From Treponema sp. (lineage in GTDB: Bacteria; Spirochaetota; Spirochaetia; Treponematales; Breznakiellaceae), in NCBI GenBank assembly GCA_031277045.1, contig JAISLX010000119.1:1-8320 (forward strand): a stretch of 8,320 nt of DNA. The letters run 5' to 3'. A program made the translations under genes and the position numbers. Shown piece by piece: positions 1 to 5,703 of this stretch (position 1 is its first letter; every line of letters begins with the position of its first letter). The notes beneath the pieces are model-generated. The model did no database searches and had not been told where the DNA came from. It saw only the letters and a list, made by a program, of their open reading frames with translations.

Positions 1-78
1 AAATGTATCAGGTTTTACCCCGTACAGCCGCTTAAATGATTCAACCTTGACGTCAGGCGCCTTTTTCCCTTTTCCCAT
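1..78 (-). CDS. Probable IS transposase, N-terminal fragment (cut by window edge)
   Basis: An ATG at 78-76 opens a reading frame of 26 codons that runs off the left edge. The peptide starts MGKGKKAPDV and continues with ESFKRLYGVKPDTF. A lysine-rich start followed by an F-x-R-L-x-G-V-x-P-x-T-F pattern resembles the short helix-turn-helix region at the N-terminus of IS5/IS4-type DDE transposases. This rests on pattern resemblance only; no DDE catalytic residue is visible. The Shine-Dalgarno signal is weak. A TATAAT hexamer lies on the minus strand at 90-85, unusually close to the ATG, so it may belong to a leaderless or very short transcript or be chance. The DNA just upstream is much more AT-rich than the transporter operon, which suits an insertion. 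It could instead be an unrelated small DNA-binding protein. Confidence 0.42.
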   Translation of the reverse strand, partial: MGKGKKAPDVKVESFKRLYGVKPDTF

Positions 79-154
79 GTCTCGATTATATCACTTTATG
101 CGGTTAGCGAATAAGTCTATTATAGTTTTTCACTTCTTTTTTCTACTGCTTTGA

Positions 155-171
155 CCGCCGCAGAGCGGCGG
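155..171. repeat. Perfect 7-bp hairpin, 3-nt loop
   Basis: CCGCCGC (155-161) and GCGGCGG (165-171) pair perfectly around the loop AGA. Neither strand has a T-run directly after the stem, so it is not a standard intrinsic terminator. It lies upstream of the transposase-like start and might be part of the element's end or of a dispersed palindromic repeat. Confidence 0.5.
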
Positions 172-253
172 GGTATTAGACCATAAATTTCAAAAATAAA
201 ACTCTTTGATATAAAAACAATAGGCCGCTTCATATAACAGGACTGTTTACACG

Positions 254-270
254 CCCCGGCACAGCCGGGG
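254..270. repeat. Perfect 7-bp hairpin, 3-nt loop
   Basis: CCCCGGC (254-260) and GCCGGGG (264-270) pair perfectly around ACA. It has the same design (7-bp GC-rich stem, 3-nt purine-rich loop) as the hairpin at 155-171, though the stem sequence differs. It lies inside the in-frame extension of the small ORF at 322-465. No T-tract follows on either strand. Confidence 0.5.
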
Positions 271-297
271 ACGCCGCCGGTAAGCGGCTCGGGCTAC

Positions 298-346
298 GTT
301 TTGGCTAGATCGGCCATTGCACTACGCTTCATTCCCACGCCAAAAC
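298..346. repeat. 8-bp inverted repeat, 33-nt spacing
   Basis: GTTTTGGC (298-305) and GCCAAAAC (339-346) are exact reverse complements separated by 33 nt. The repeat spans the 3' end of the small ORF. Alone it could be chance, but it is one of several inverted repeats packed into 254-421. Confidence 0.4.
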
Positions 347-465
347 TCCGCCACATTTTTGCAACCCTGGTCGCGTACCTTCGGTACGATGCCGCACAAG
401 CTCTTATCCGGGCTGCAAAAAACATCGTATAAGATTGGCTTTATATCTTGTACCAAATTTATCAT
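322..465 (-). CDS. Small ORF of 47 codons, unknown function
   Basis: ATG at 465-463 is preceded by GGAGG (471-475 on the plus strand as CCTCC) with a 5-nt spacer, the same strength of signal as the operon genes have. The peptide begins MINLVQDIKPILYDVFC and contains C17, C24 and C35; it ends WRGNEA before a TAG at 324-322. The frame then stays open for 24 more codons to a TAA at 249-247, so the TAG may be a recent nonsense mutation in a 72-residue ORF, or the extension may be chance. No membrane segment or signal peptide is visible and I recognise no family. The ORF overlaps the nested inverted repeats at 356-421, so the DNA may instead be a structured repeat that happens to be open. It lies downstream of tRNA-Cys on the same strand. 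Translation is plausible but unproven. Confidence 0.4.
   Translation of the reverse strand: MINLVQDIKPILYDVFCSPDKSLCGIVPKVRDQGCKNVAEFWRGNEA
356..421. repeat. Nested inverted repeat (12-bp outer stem, 6-bp inner hairpin)
   Basis: The outer arms 356-367 and 410-421 pair over 12 positions with one mismatch (364 with 413). They enclose a perfect inner hairpin, CGTACC (374-379) with GGTACG (383-388), loop TTC. On the minus strand this fold would form inside the coding sequence of the small ORF. The architecture suggests a structured RNA or a palindromic repeat element. Whether it recurs elsewhere in the genome cannot be seen here. Confidence 0.45.
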
Positions 466-472
466 ATGAACC

Positions 473-507
473 TCCAATCCAGGCATCACCGTTAGCGGCA
501 GATTGGA
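473..507 (-). promoter_or_regulatory. Inverted repeat overlapping the small ORF's ribosome binding site
   Basis: TCCAATC (473-479) and GATTGGA (501-507) are exact reverse complements around a 21-nt loop. In the minus-strand transcript the arm at 473-479 overlaps three bases of the GGAGG Shine-Dalgarno of the small ORF (471-475). The fold could therefore partly hide the ribosome binding site. The stem is only 7 bp with a wide loop, so this is a weak candidate for translational control. Confidence 0.25.
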
Positions 508-533
508 TCACGATGCAATACAACTACCTATCC

Positions 534-605
534 AGGCGCCGATCAGAGTTGAACTGATGCATAGCGGTTTTGCAGACCGCCGCCTTACCACTTGGCTACG
601 GCGCC
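534..605 (-). tRNA. tRNA-Cys (anticodon GCA)
   Basis: Read on the minus strand, the 72 nt fold as a full cloverleaf. The acceptor GGCGCCG pairs with CGGCGCC over 7 bp. The D-arm is GCC/GGC. The anticodon stem GCGGT/ACCGC carries loop CTGCAAA, giving anticodon GCA. The variable loop is TATGC. The T-arm ATCAG/CTGAT carries loop TTCAACT. The discriminator base is U (position 534), as expected for tRNA-Cys. CCA is not encoded: the bases after the discriminator read GGA, so CCA must be added after transcription. It lies 200 bp downstream of the second permease on the same strand and may be co-transcribed or have its own promoter; no convincing promoter is visible. Confidence 0.95.
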
Positions 606-607
606 AC

Positions 608-632
608 GACGCTGCCAACAGCGTCTGTTTTT
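608..632 (+). terminator. Terminator-like hairpin with T-tract, plus orientation, abutting tRNA-Cys
   Basis: GACGCTG (608-614) pairs perfectly with CAGCGTC (619-625) around CCAA and is followed by TG and five Ts (628-632). By shape it is an intrinsic terminator for plus-strand transcription, but no plus-strand gene precedes it. It could stop antisense transcripts coming through tRNA-Cys. In the minus-strand tRNA precursor the same stem would sit 2 nt upstream of the mature 5' end and could mark the processing site. Confidence 0.4.
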
Positions 633-767
633 ACCCTAACACAAAAGAATGGGGGCTGTCCAGAGGGAAATAGCCCGCCCAGAGCCGGTGCATATAAAAA
701 TCAAGGCCGTTTTACACCTTCATACCGGTATTTCACCTTCTACGCACGTTCAACCGTTGCCCAAAGG

Positions 768-790
768 CAGGGCCAGCGCATACGGCCCTG
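768..790 (-). repeat. Stem-loop just after the transporter operon
   Basis: CAGGGCC (768-774) and GGCCCTG (784-790) pair perfectly around a 9-nt loop, 15 bp beyond the last codon of permease 2. No T-run follows on the minus strand, so it looks more like a 3'-end stabilising or Rho-associated hairpin than a canonical intrinsic terminator. Confidence 0.4.
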
Positions 791-805
791 ACGGCCCGCC
801 GGGTT

Positions 806-1714
806 TTAATTTTTCCCCTTGTCGTAGGGCTGGCCGGAGGCGCGGGGGGCGTAGTCTTTGCCGCTGAAAATTACGAGGGTGGCCAAGGTAATAAAGTAGG
901 GCAGGATGCTGAAAACCTCCGAGGGCAGGAATTTAAGGCTCTGGATATTGACGATGTAAACGGCCAGGGCGGAAGCGGCGCCGAAGAGCAGGGAGGAGCC
1001 CAGGATGCCCAGGGGCAGCCAGCGGCCAAAGGAAACCGCCGCCAGTGCGATAAAACCCTTGCCGTTGATGGTGTTGGAGGCGAATTCCGTGGTCTGGGTA
1101 AGAACCAGACAGCCCCCGGCAAGGCCCGCCAGGGCCCCGGAAATAAGGACGGCGATGTAACGGATCTTGATTACGTCTACCCCGGCGCTGGCAAGGGCCT
1201 GGGGATGTTCGCCGCAGGCCCGCAGCCGCAAGCCCCAGGGCCGCCGGTACAAGACGAACCAGGAAACCAGGAGAATGGCAAGGCTTATCCAGATGGTGGG
1301 ATAGAAGTTGAAAACAGGACGCATGCCCATCATAAAAGCCCGGGTCCGTTTCTGCTGGAAGAAAATCTGGCAGAAGAAAATCGTGATTCCGTTGGCCAGC
1401 AGGTTGATCCCTGTGCCGGAGATAACCTGATCCGCCCGCAGGGTGATGCTGGCGTAGGCGTGGATCAGGGAAAACACAGCCCCCAGAAGGGCGCCGGCCA
1501 GGAGGGCCAGGGGAATGGAAAGGGGGGAACCTTCCAGGAATACGTGGACGGTGGCGGTGGTCATGGCCCCTATCATCATAAGTCCTTCCAGGGCGATGTT
1601 TACCACCCCGGACCGTTCGCAGATCATCCCCCCCGTGGCGGCGATAAGGATGGGGGCGGTGATCATGAAGATCGAGGGAAGGATGGCAAAGAAAAGACGG
1701 AAAGATTCAGCCAT
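806..1714 (-). CDS. Nucleoside-type ABC transporter permease 2 (YufQ/NupQ-like)
   Basis: A 302-residue inner-membrane permease of the BPD_transp_2 (RbsC/LivH-related) superfamily, probably one half of the channel for nucleosides delivered by the BMP protein. It is almost wholly hydrophobic, with segments around 8-28, 66-88, 98-120, 138-156, 184-206, 220-255 and 264-284. Family hallmarks are the early VVNIALEGLMMIGA motif (37-50) and the cytoplasmic coupling loop with RACGEHPQALASAGV (165-179), which in this family contacts the ATPase and usually reads GENPxAAxxAGI. The length matches the family. The start ATG is preceded by GGAGG with 6-nt spacing and overlaps the end of permease 1 by 8 bp (ATGGCTGA), implying translational coupling. 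It is the last gene of the operon. The family is clear; nucleoside as substrate is inferred from the operon's binding protein. Confidence 0.9.
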   Translation of the reverse strand: MAESFRLFFAILPSIFMITAPILIAATGGMICERSGVVNIALEGLMMIGAMTTATVHVFLEGSPLSIPLALLAGALLGAVFSLIHAYASITLRADQVISGTGINLLANGITIFFCQIFFQQKRTRAFMMGMRPVFNFYPTIWISLAILLVSWFVLYRRPWGLRLRACGEHPQALASAGVDVIKIRYIAVLISGALAGLAGGCLVLTQTTEFASNTINGKGFIALAAVSFGRWLPLGILGSSLLFGAASALAVYIVNIQSLKFLPSEVFSILPYFITLATLVIFSGKDYAPRASGQPYDKGKN

Positions 1715-2894
1715 TGGAGACCTCCGCCTTCCTGGCCCGTTCTTTCATCTGCCATTCGACGAGGAGTTTGACCCCCGCCCGGAGGGAGATAAAGACCACG
1801 ATGATCCCCAGAATGATAGAGGCGATCTCGTCGGGGATCTGCCGCGACTGCATAAGAGGCTGGGCTTGTTTGAGCATGCCGAAAAGGAGCCCTGCCAGGG
1901 CGGTGCCCCAGGCGCCGGAATTCCCCACCAGGGCCACGGCGATACCGTCAAAGCCGTAGCCGTCCTGGACCGAAAGAACCCGGCCCGCGGAGAAGCTTCC
2001 CAGGGAAACAATGGCCCCCGCCAGCCCTGCGAAGGCCCCGGAGATTGCCATAGCGCTGGTGATGGTGAGGTTTACCCTGATGCCCCCGTAGCGGGCGGCC
2101 TCTTTGTTAAAACCCGTGGCCCGCAGGCTGTAGCCCATCCGGGTCCTGCCCATGATGACCCAGTACAGAAAAACCGCCGCGATGGTGAACCAGATCCCGT
2201 AATTAAGCCGGGAATTGTTGGTAAGCCGCTCCATAAGGGGGCTGGAAAGCCGGGCGCTAAGGGGGAAGTTCGGGGTTTTGAAGGTGTTGGACCCGGGAAT
2301 CCACATGGTAAAAATTCGGGAAAGGTAGAGGGCGATGTAGTTCATCATGATGGTAGCCACCACCTCGGAAACCTTGAACCGCGCCTTGAAAAAGCCCACA
2401 ACGCCCCCCCACAGGGCCGCCGCCGCGACAGCCGCCAGAACAGCCAGAAACCAGTGGAGTACCGGGACACGGGGGCCGTAAAGGGCCACAAACTGGGCGG
2501 CGGTAATCCCGATGGCGTACTGGCCCTCGGCGCCGATGTTGAACAGGCCGGTCCGGGCAGCAAAGCCCATGGAAAGGCCGCAGAGGATAAGGGGCATGGA
2601 GGTAACGAGCCACTCCCCCACGTAGCGAAGGTTGTGGGTCCCCTGCCGCAGATCCCAGCCGGTCAGGACCTGGAGTATCGCCTGGTACATCCCCGCGGGA
2701 TTCCTGCCCACCAGGAGGATGAGGAAAGTTGCCACCAGAAAACCCAGCAGGACCACCGCTGCCGAAACCAGCCCGCTGCTGGTGGTAAAAGCTTCCAGGA
2801 CCCTGCCGCCGAATTTAGCCGGCGAATCAGGGCCGCCCGGCAGGGCCGGCCCGTGTGAAAAGGCGCGGGGCCTTTTTGTAGTGGATTCAGGCAT
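1707..2894 (-). CDS. Nucleoside-type ABC transporter permease 1 (YufP/NupP-like)
   Basis: A 395-residue inner-membrane permease, partner of the gene at 806-1714. Residues 1-35 form a polar, proline- and arginine-containing cytoplasmic extension. Hydrophobic segments then lie near 41-62, 96-112, 124-140, 146-168, 176-196, 232-248, 275-298, 316-340 and 355-375. The conserved family motif FNIGAEGQ sits at 118-125, VVATIMMNYIA at 178-188, and the ATPase-coupling loop around LRATGFNKEAARYGGI (257-272). An AGGAGG with 6-nt spacing supports the ATG at 2894, and the 8-bp overlap with the ATPase stop (ATGCCTGA) supports the same start despite the long N-terminal extension. Length is in the usual range for the longer of the two BMP-operon permeases. 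Function is inferred from family and neighbours. Confidence 0.9.
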   Translation of the reverse strand: MPESTTKRPRAFSHGPALPGGPDSPAKFGGRVLEAFTTSSGLVSAAVVLLGFLVATFLILLVGRNPAGMYQAILQVLTGWDLRQGTHNLRYVGEWLVTSMPLILCGLSMGFAARTGLFNIGAEGQYAIGITAAQFVALYGPRVPVLHWFLAVLAAVAAAALWGGVVGFFKARFKVSEVVATIMMNYIALYLSRIFTMWIPGSNTFKTPNFPLSARLSSPLMERLTNNSRLNYGIWFTIAAVFLYWVIMGRTRMGYSLRATGFNKEAARYGGIRVNLTITSAMAISGAFAGLAGAIVSLGSFSAGRVLSVQDGYGFDGIAVALVGNSGAWGTALAGLLFGMLKQAQPLMQSRQIPDEIASIILGIIVVFISLRAGVKLLVEWQMKERARKAEVSNG

Positions 2895-4386
2895 GTACGG
2901 CCTCCTGGTCCGTCTCTTGTACGCCCCCCATCATGGCGCCGACACGGCGCTCGTCCGCTTCCGCCGCGGGAAGGATTCCCACGATCTGCCCCTTGGACAG
3001 GGCGGCGACGCGGTCGCAGAGCCCCAGGATCTCGTCCAGCTCAAACGAGATGAGCAGCACCGCCCGGCCTTTGTCCCGTTCCGCCAGAATCCGCGTGTGG
3101 ATATACTCAATGGCCCCCACGTCCAGCCCGCGGGTGGGCTGGGACACGATGAGCAGTTCCGGGGAAAGGCTCAGTTCCCGGGCAATAATGGCCTTCTGCT
3201 GGTTCCCGCCGGAAAGATCGCCGGTGCGGGTCAGGGGGCCTTTTTCGGCCCGGATATCAAACTGATCAATAAGGTTTTGGGCAAACGGGGGCTTGTGGTA
3301 CCCTTTGAGCATCAGGTTTTCGTACAGGTAAAAGTCCAGCACCAGGCCGTACCTCTGCCTGTCGTCGGGCACGTAGGCGATTCCCATTTTGATGCGATCC
3401 CTGACGCTTGTGCGGGTAATGTCCCTGCCCTTGAACAAAACGCGGCCGGACTTGACAGGGAGAAGACCATAAACGGCGGAGGCCAGTTCCGGCTGTCCGT
3501 TGCCGTCCACCCCGGCCACGCCGACCACTTCCCCGGCCCGCACATCCAGCGAAAGGCCGTTCACCGCCGCCGTCCCCTGGGGACCGGTTACCACCAGGTC
3601 CTCGATTTTAAGAACCGTCTCCCCTGGCCGCGCCGGGGCCTTTTCGAGCTTGAAGTTTACCGCCCTGCCCACCATCAACTCCGCCAGTTCCCGCTCGTTC
3701 ACGTCCGTCACATTGACGGTGGCTATGAACTTTCCCCGCCGCAGCACGGTACAGCGAGCCGCCGCCGCCTTTATTTCTTTGAGCTTGTGTGTGATAAAAA
3801 CGATGGTCTTCCCCTCCGCTTTGAGGCGGCGGAATATGGCCAAAAGTTCGTCGATTTCCTGGGGGGTAAGCACCGCGGTAGGCTCGTCAAAGATCAGGAT
3901 TTCCGCGTCCCGGTAGAGGATTTTGAGAATTTCTACCCGCTGCTGCATCCCCACGGTAATATCCTCGATTTTTGAACGGGGGTCCACCGCCAGGCCGTAG
4001 ACTTCGGAAAGTTCCCGTACCCGTTTTTCCGCAGACGGGAGATCCAGGTTTCCCAAGGGGCTCCGGGGCTCAAGGCCCAGGACGATGTTTTCGGTTACCG
4101 TAAAATTGGGGATCAGCTTAAAGTGCTGGTGAACCATGCCTATTTTGAGCGCGGCGGCGTCGTTGGGGTTCCTGATTCGCAGTTCCTGTCCCCGGACCCT
4201 GATGATTCCCCTGTCCGGCTCGTAGAGGCCGAAGAGAATGGACATAAGGGTGGACTTTCCCGCGCCGTTTTCCCCCAGCAGCGCGTGAATTTCCGCCTGT
4301 TCCACGGTAAAATTCACCTGGTTGTTGGCTACCACGCCGGGAAAGATTTTGGTGATGCCCAGCATTTCAATGGCGGGGACAGGCAC
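2887..4386 (-). CDS. Nucleoside-type ABC transporter ATPase, two-domain (YufO/NupO-like)
   Basis: A 499-residue cytoplasmic ATPase with two fused nucleotide-binding domains (RbsA/MglA architecture) that powers the two permeases. Domain 1 has Walker A GENGAGKST (38-46), Q-loop Q87, signature TVGMQQR (144-150), Walker B ILIFDEPTA (163-171) and switch H200. Domain 2 has an altered Walker A, GVDGNGQPE (292-300), with no lysine; a good signature LSGGNQQK (391-398); and Walker B LLIVSQPTRGLD (411-422) with Gln in place of the catalytic Glu. So only the site built from Walker A/B of domain 1 and signature 2 should hydrolyse ATP, as is usual for this family. The start is GTG (4386-4384) with AAGGAGG and a 5-nt spacer. 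The stop overlaps permease 1. It follows the binding-protein gene after a 156-bp hairpin-rich spacer. Confidence 0.93.
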   Translation of the reverse strand: MPVPAIEMLGITKIFPGVVANNQVNFTVEQAEIHALLGENGAGKSTLMSILFGLYEPDRGIIRVRGQELRIRNPNDAAALKIGMVHQHFKLIPNFTVTENIVLGLEPRSPLGNLDLPSAEKRVRELSEVYGLAVDPRSKIEDITVGMQQRVEILKILYRDAEILIFDEPTAVLTPQEIDELLAIFRRLKAEGKTIVFITHKLKEIKAAAARCTVLRRGKFIATVNVTDVNERELAELMVGRAVNFKLEKAPARPGETVLKIEDLVVTGPQGTAAVNGLSLDVRAGEVVGVAGVDGNGQPELASAVYGLLPVKSGRVLFKGRDITRTSVRDRIKMGIAYVPDDRQRYGLVLDFYLYENLMLKGYHKPPFAQNLIDQFDIRAEKGPLTRTGDLSGGNQQKAIIARELSLSPELLIVSQPTRGLDVGAIEYIHTRILAERDKGRAVLLISFELDEILGLCDRVAALSKGQIVGILPAAEADERRVGAMMGGVQETDQEAVHA

Positions 4387-4413
4387 CGGGGCCTCCTTAA
4401 ACTTTCAAGAAGG

Positions 4414-4446
4414 GAAACGCGGATTTCCTGACGATACCCGCGTTTC
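4414..4446 (-). repeat. 9-bp stem-loop upstream of the ATPase gene
   Basis: GAAACGCGG (4414-4422) and CCGCGTTTC (4438-4446) are exact reverse complements with a 15-nt loop. It ends 28 bp before the GTG start of the ATPase and leaves its Shine-Dalgarno free. Confidence 0.55.
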
Positions 4447-4447
4447 T

Positions 4448-4462
4448 CGCTGTTTTTCAGCG
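4448..4462 (-). repeat. 5-bp stem-loop, A5 loop in the transcript
   Basis: CGCTG (4448-4452) and CAGCG (4458-4462) pair around five Ts on the plus strand (five As in the mRNA). It sits between the two larger hairpins. Confidence 0.4.
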
Positions 4463-4465
4463 GGG

Positions 4466-4496
4466 GTTGTCCGGAAACTTGAGGTTTCCGGGCAAC
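4466..4496 (-). repeat. 13-bp stem-loop in the bmp-ATPase spacer
   Basis: Arms 4466-4478 and 4484-4496 pair over 13 positions with a single G-T pairing (4470 with 4492) and a 5-nt loop. The perfect core is CCGGAAAC/GTTTCCGG. It is the most stable element in the spacer. The following minus-strand bases are a C-run rather than a T-run, so it is not a canonical intrinsic terminator. Confidence 0.7.
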
Positions 4497-4522
4497 TGTA
4501 AACCACCGAGTCTCCCGCGAAA

Positions 4523-4540
4523 CCCGGCTGGTTTGCCGGG
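4523..4540 (-). repeat. 6-bp GC stem-loop right after the bmp stop codon
   Basis: CCCGGC (4523-4528) pairs with GCCGGG (4535-4540) around TGGTTT, beginning 2 bp beyond the TAA of the binding-protein gene. On the minus strand it is followed by only three Ts. Confidence 0.5.
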
Positions 4541-4542
4541 GC

Positions 4543-5667
4543 TTAGTCGTCTATCGCGTGAAGATCCTGGGGAAAGCCGGGGAGTTGTTTGGCCTGCGCG
4601 TGGGTGGCGGCAATTTTGATCTGCCCGGAGATGATTTTTGCCTTGATATTCTCAAGTTCCACCTTGATGCCCGCGGTCAGCGCCGGGTTGGTGGCGGCAT
4701 AGCCTACCCCGTCGGATTTAAGATCGAAGGTGATAACCTCCCCCTTGAACGTGCCGTTCTTTACCGCGTTCAGGCCGTACACCAGGCTGGTTTCCACCTT
4801 CTTGATCATGGAAGTAAGGACGGCGGAATCGGCGGCGGTGTAGAGGCCGTCCTCGTACTGGTCCGAATCCACCCCGATAGCCCACACGTTCTTTCCCGCC
4901 TCACGGTACTGCTTGGCCTGGGCTATGGTCCCGTTCCCGCTGCCTCCGGCGGCGGAATATATGGCGTATACCCCTGAATCGTACCAGTTCATAGCCTGGG
5001 TTTTCGCAAGGGCGGGGTTACCCCAGTCGTTTACGTAATAATCCACGATTTTCGCGTTGGGCAGCACCGAGAGGACCCCCTGGACATAACCTACCTCGAA
5101 CTTGGTGATGGTGGCGCCGGGGACGCCGCCTATAAAGCCAAATTGAGGGCTGGCTATGCCGTCGGCCTTGGCTTTAAGGGCCGCCGCCACCCCCACGAGG
5201 TAAGACCCCTCATGTTCAGCATACATCGCCTGCATGACGTTGGGCAGGTTTACCCAGTCCACGTCCACAATCATGTATTTTTGGCTGGGGTACTGTTTTG
5301 CTACTTCCTGCAGGGCGTCGGCAAAGGTAAAGCCCGTAGTTACGATAAGGTCATTCCCCTCGTCGGTAGCCTGCCGGATATTGGGGATGTACATATCCTG
5401 GGTTTGGGCGGTAATCACGTCGTAGTTTTTGCCCCGCAGCCGGGGATTCTCCCAGGTATCGCCGTAGAATTCCAGAATTCCGCGCCAGGCGGCGGCGTTG
5501 AAAGACTTGTCGTCGATCCCCGTGGCGTCCGTCAGGAGCCGTACCGTAACGCCCCCCGCAGCGGCCCCCAAATTCCCGGCGGCTCCCGTATCTTTGGCGG
5601 GCCGGGCAGAAAGAGCCTGGGCTGCCAAAAGTCCGGCAAGAAGCGCCGTCAATAGTTTTCTGTTCAT
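4543..5667 (-). CDS. BMP/PnrA-family nucleoside-binding protein, exported
   Basis: A 374-residue periplasmic substrate-binding protein of the BMP family (type I fold, as in PnrA/TmpC and Med), which binds nucleosides for the adjacent ABC transporter. Residues 1-22 are a signal peptide (MNRK, then a leucine/alanine core, then AQALSA). Family motifs are TDATGIDDKSFN (46-57), TTGFTF (110-115), VDVDW (134-138), FIGGVPG (178-184), YSAAGGSGNG (237-246) and AIGVDSDQ (263-270); the Asp and aromatic residues in these stretches belong to the purine-nucleoside pocket in characterised members. There is no lipobox cysteine, unlike PnrA/TmpC, so it should be a soluble periplasmic protein. I chose the ATG at 5667 because AGGAGAG lies 6 nt upstream and a signal peptide follows; an open frame extends upstream to 5907 without signal features. 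It is first in the operon, with a promoter candidate at 5704-5732. Confidence 0.92.
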   Translation of the reverse strand: MNRKLLTALLAGLLAAQALSARPAKDTGAAGNLGAAAGGVTVRLLTDATGIDDKSFNAAAWRGILEFYGDTWENPRLRGKNYDVITAQTQDMYIPNIRQATDEGNDLIVTTGFTFADALQEVAKQYPSQKYMIVDVDWVNLPNVMQAMYAEHEGSYLVGVAAALKAKADGIASPQFGFIGGVPGATITKFEVGYVQGVLSVLPNAKIVDYYVNDWGNPALAKTQAMNWYDSGVYAIYSAAGGSGNGTIAQAKQYREAGKNVWAIGVDSDQYEDGLYTAADSAVLTSMIKKVETSLVYGLNAVKNGTFKGEVITFDLKSDGVGYAATNPALTAGIKVELENIKAKIISGQIKIAATHAQAKQLPGFPQDLHAIDD

Positions 5668-5703
5668 GTTTTTCTCTCCTAAAAGTGGGTATAACACGCT
5701 CAC

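Larger units (their letters stand above)
79..321. other. Gene-free, AT-rich strip with two perfect short hairpins
   Basis: No credible gene is visible between the transposase-like start and the small ORF at 322-465. The stretch up to about 240 is AT-rich, in contrast to the GC-rich operon. It contains two compact perfect inverted repeats (155-171 and 254-270). It probably includes one end of the insertion element at 1-78, but no pair of terminal inverted repeats can be matched because the other end is outside the window. Confidence 0.5.
606..805. other. Intergenic region between permease 2 and tRNA-Cys
   Basis: I see no credible gene here. Plus-strand frames crossing the region overlap the tRNA and lack ribosome binding sites. 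It holds a perfect 7-bp stem at 608-625 next to the tRNA and a perfect 7-bp stem at 768-790 just after the permease 2 stop. A weak 5-bp stem (653-657 with 672-676), read on the minus strand and followed by CCATTCTTTT, is the closest thing to a terminator for the operon but is not convincing. Confidence 0.55.
4387..4542 (-). promoter_or_regulatory. Intercistronic spacer with four tandem stem-loops
   Basis: This is the only gap inside the transporter operon. In transcript order it contains stem-loops at 4540-4523 (6 bp), 4496-4466 (13 bp), 4462-4448 (5 bp) and 4446-4414 (9 bp). None is followed by a clear U-tract, so transcription probably continues. A stem-loop array directly after a binding-protein gene is typical of segments that protect the upstream message from 3' exonucleases and keep the binding protein more abundant than the membrane complex. 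That role is an inference. Confidence 0.6.

Noticed and set aside
417..450. Intrinsic terminator after tRNA-Cys (minus-strand T6 with weak AAGAT/ATCTT stem)
   Set aside because: The stem is 5 bp, AT-rich and separated from the T-run by 8 nt, and it lies within the small ORF.
570..867. Two short plus-strand ORFs over tRNA-Cys and the end of permease 2
   Set aside because: One overlaps the tRNA gene, the other the permease; neither has a Shine-Dalgarno or a meaningful protein pattern.
1515..2858. Long plus-strand ORF (447 codons) opposite permease 1
   Set aside because: It is the complement of a clear membrane permease, has a low-complexity Gly/Pro/Asp/His composition, no ribosome binding site and no recognisable domain. 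It is a shadow caused by GC-rich third positions.
2632..3975. Long plus-strand ORF (447 codons) opposite the ATPase
   Set aside because: It overlaps an unambiguous two-domain ABC ATPase on the other strand and crosses a gene boundary; composition is that of an antisense shadow.
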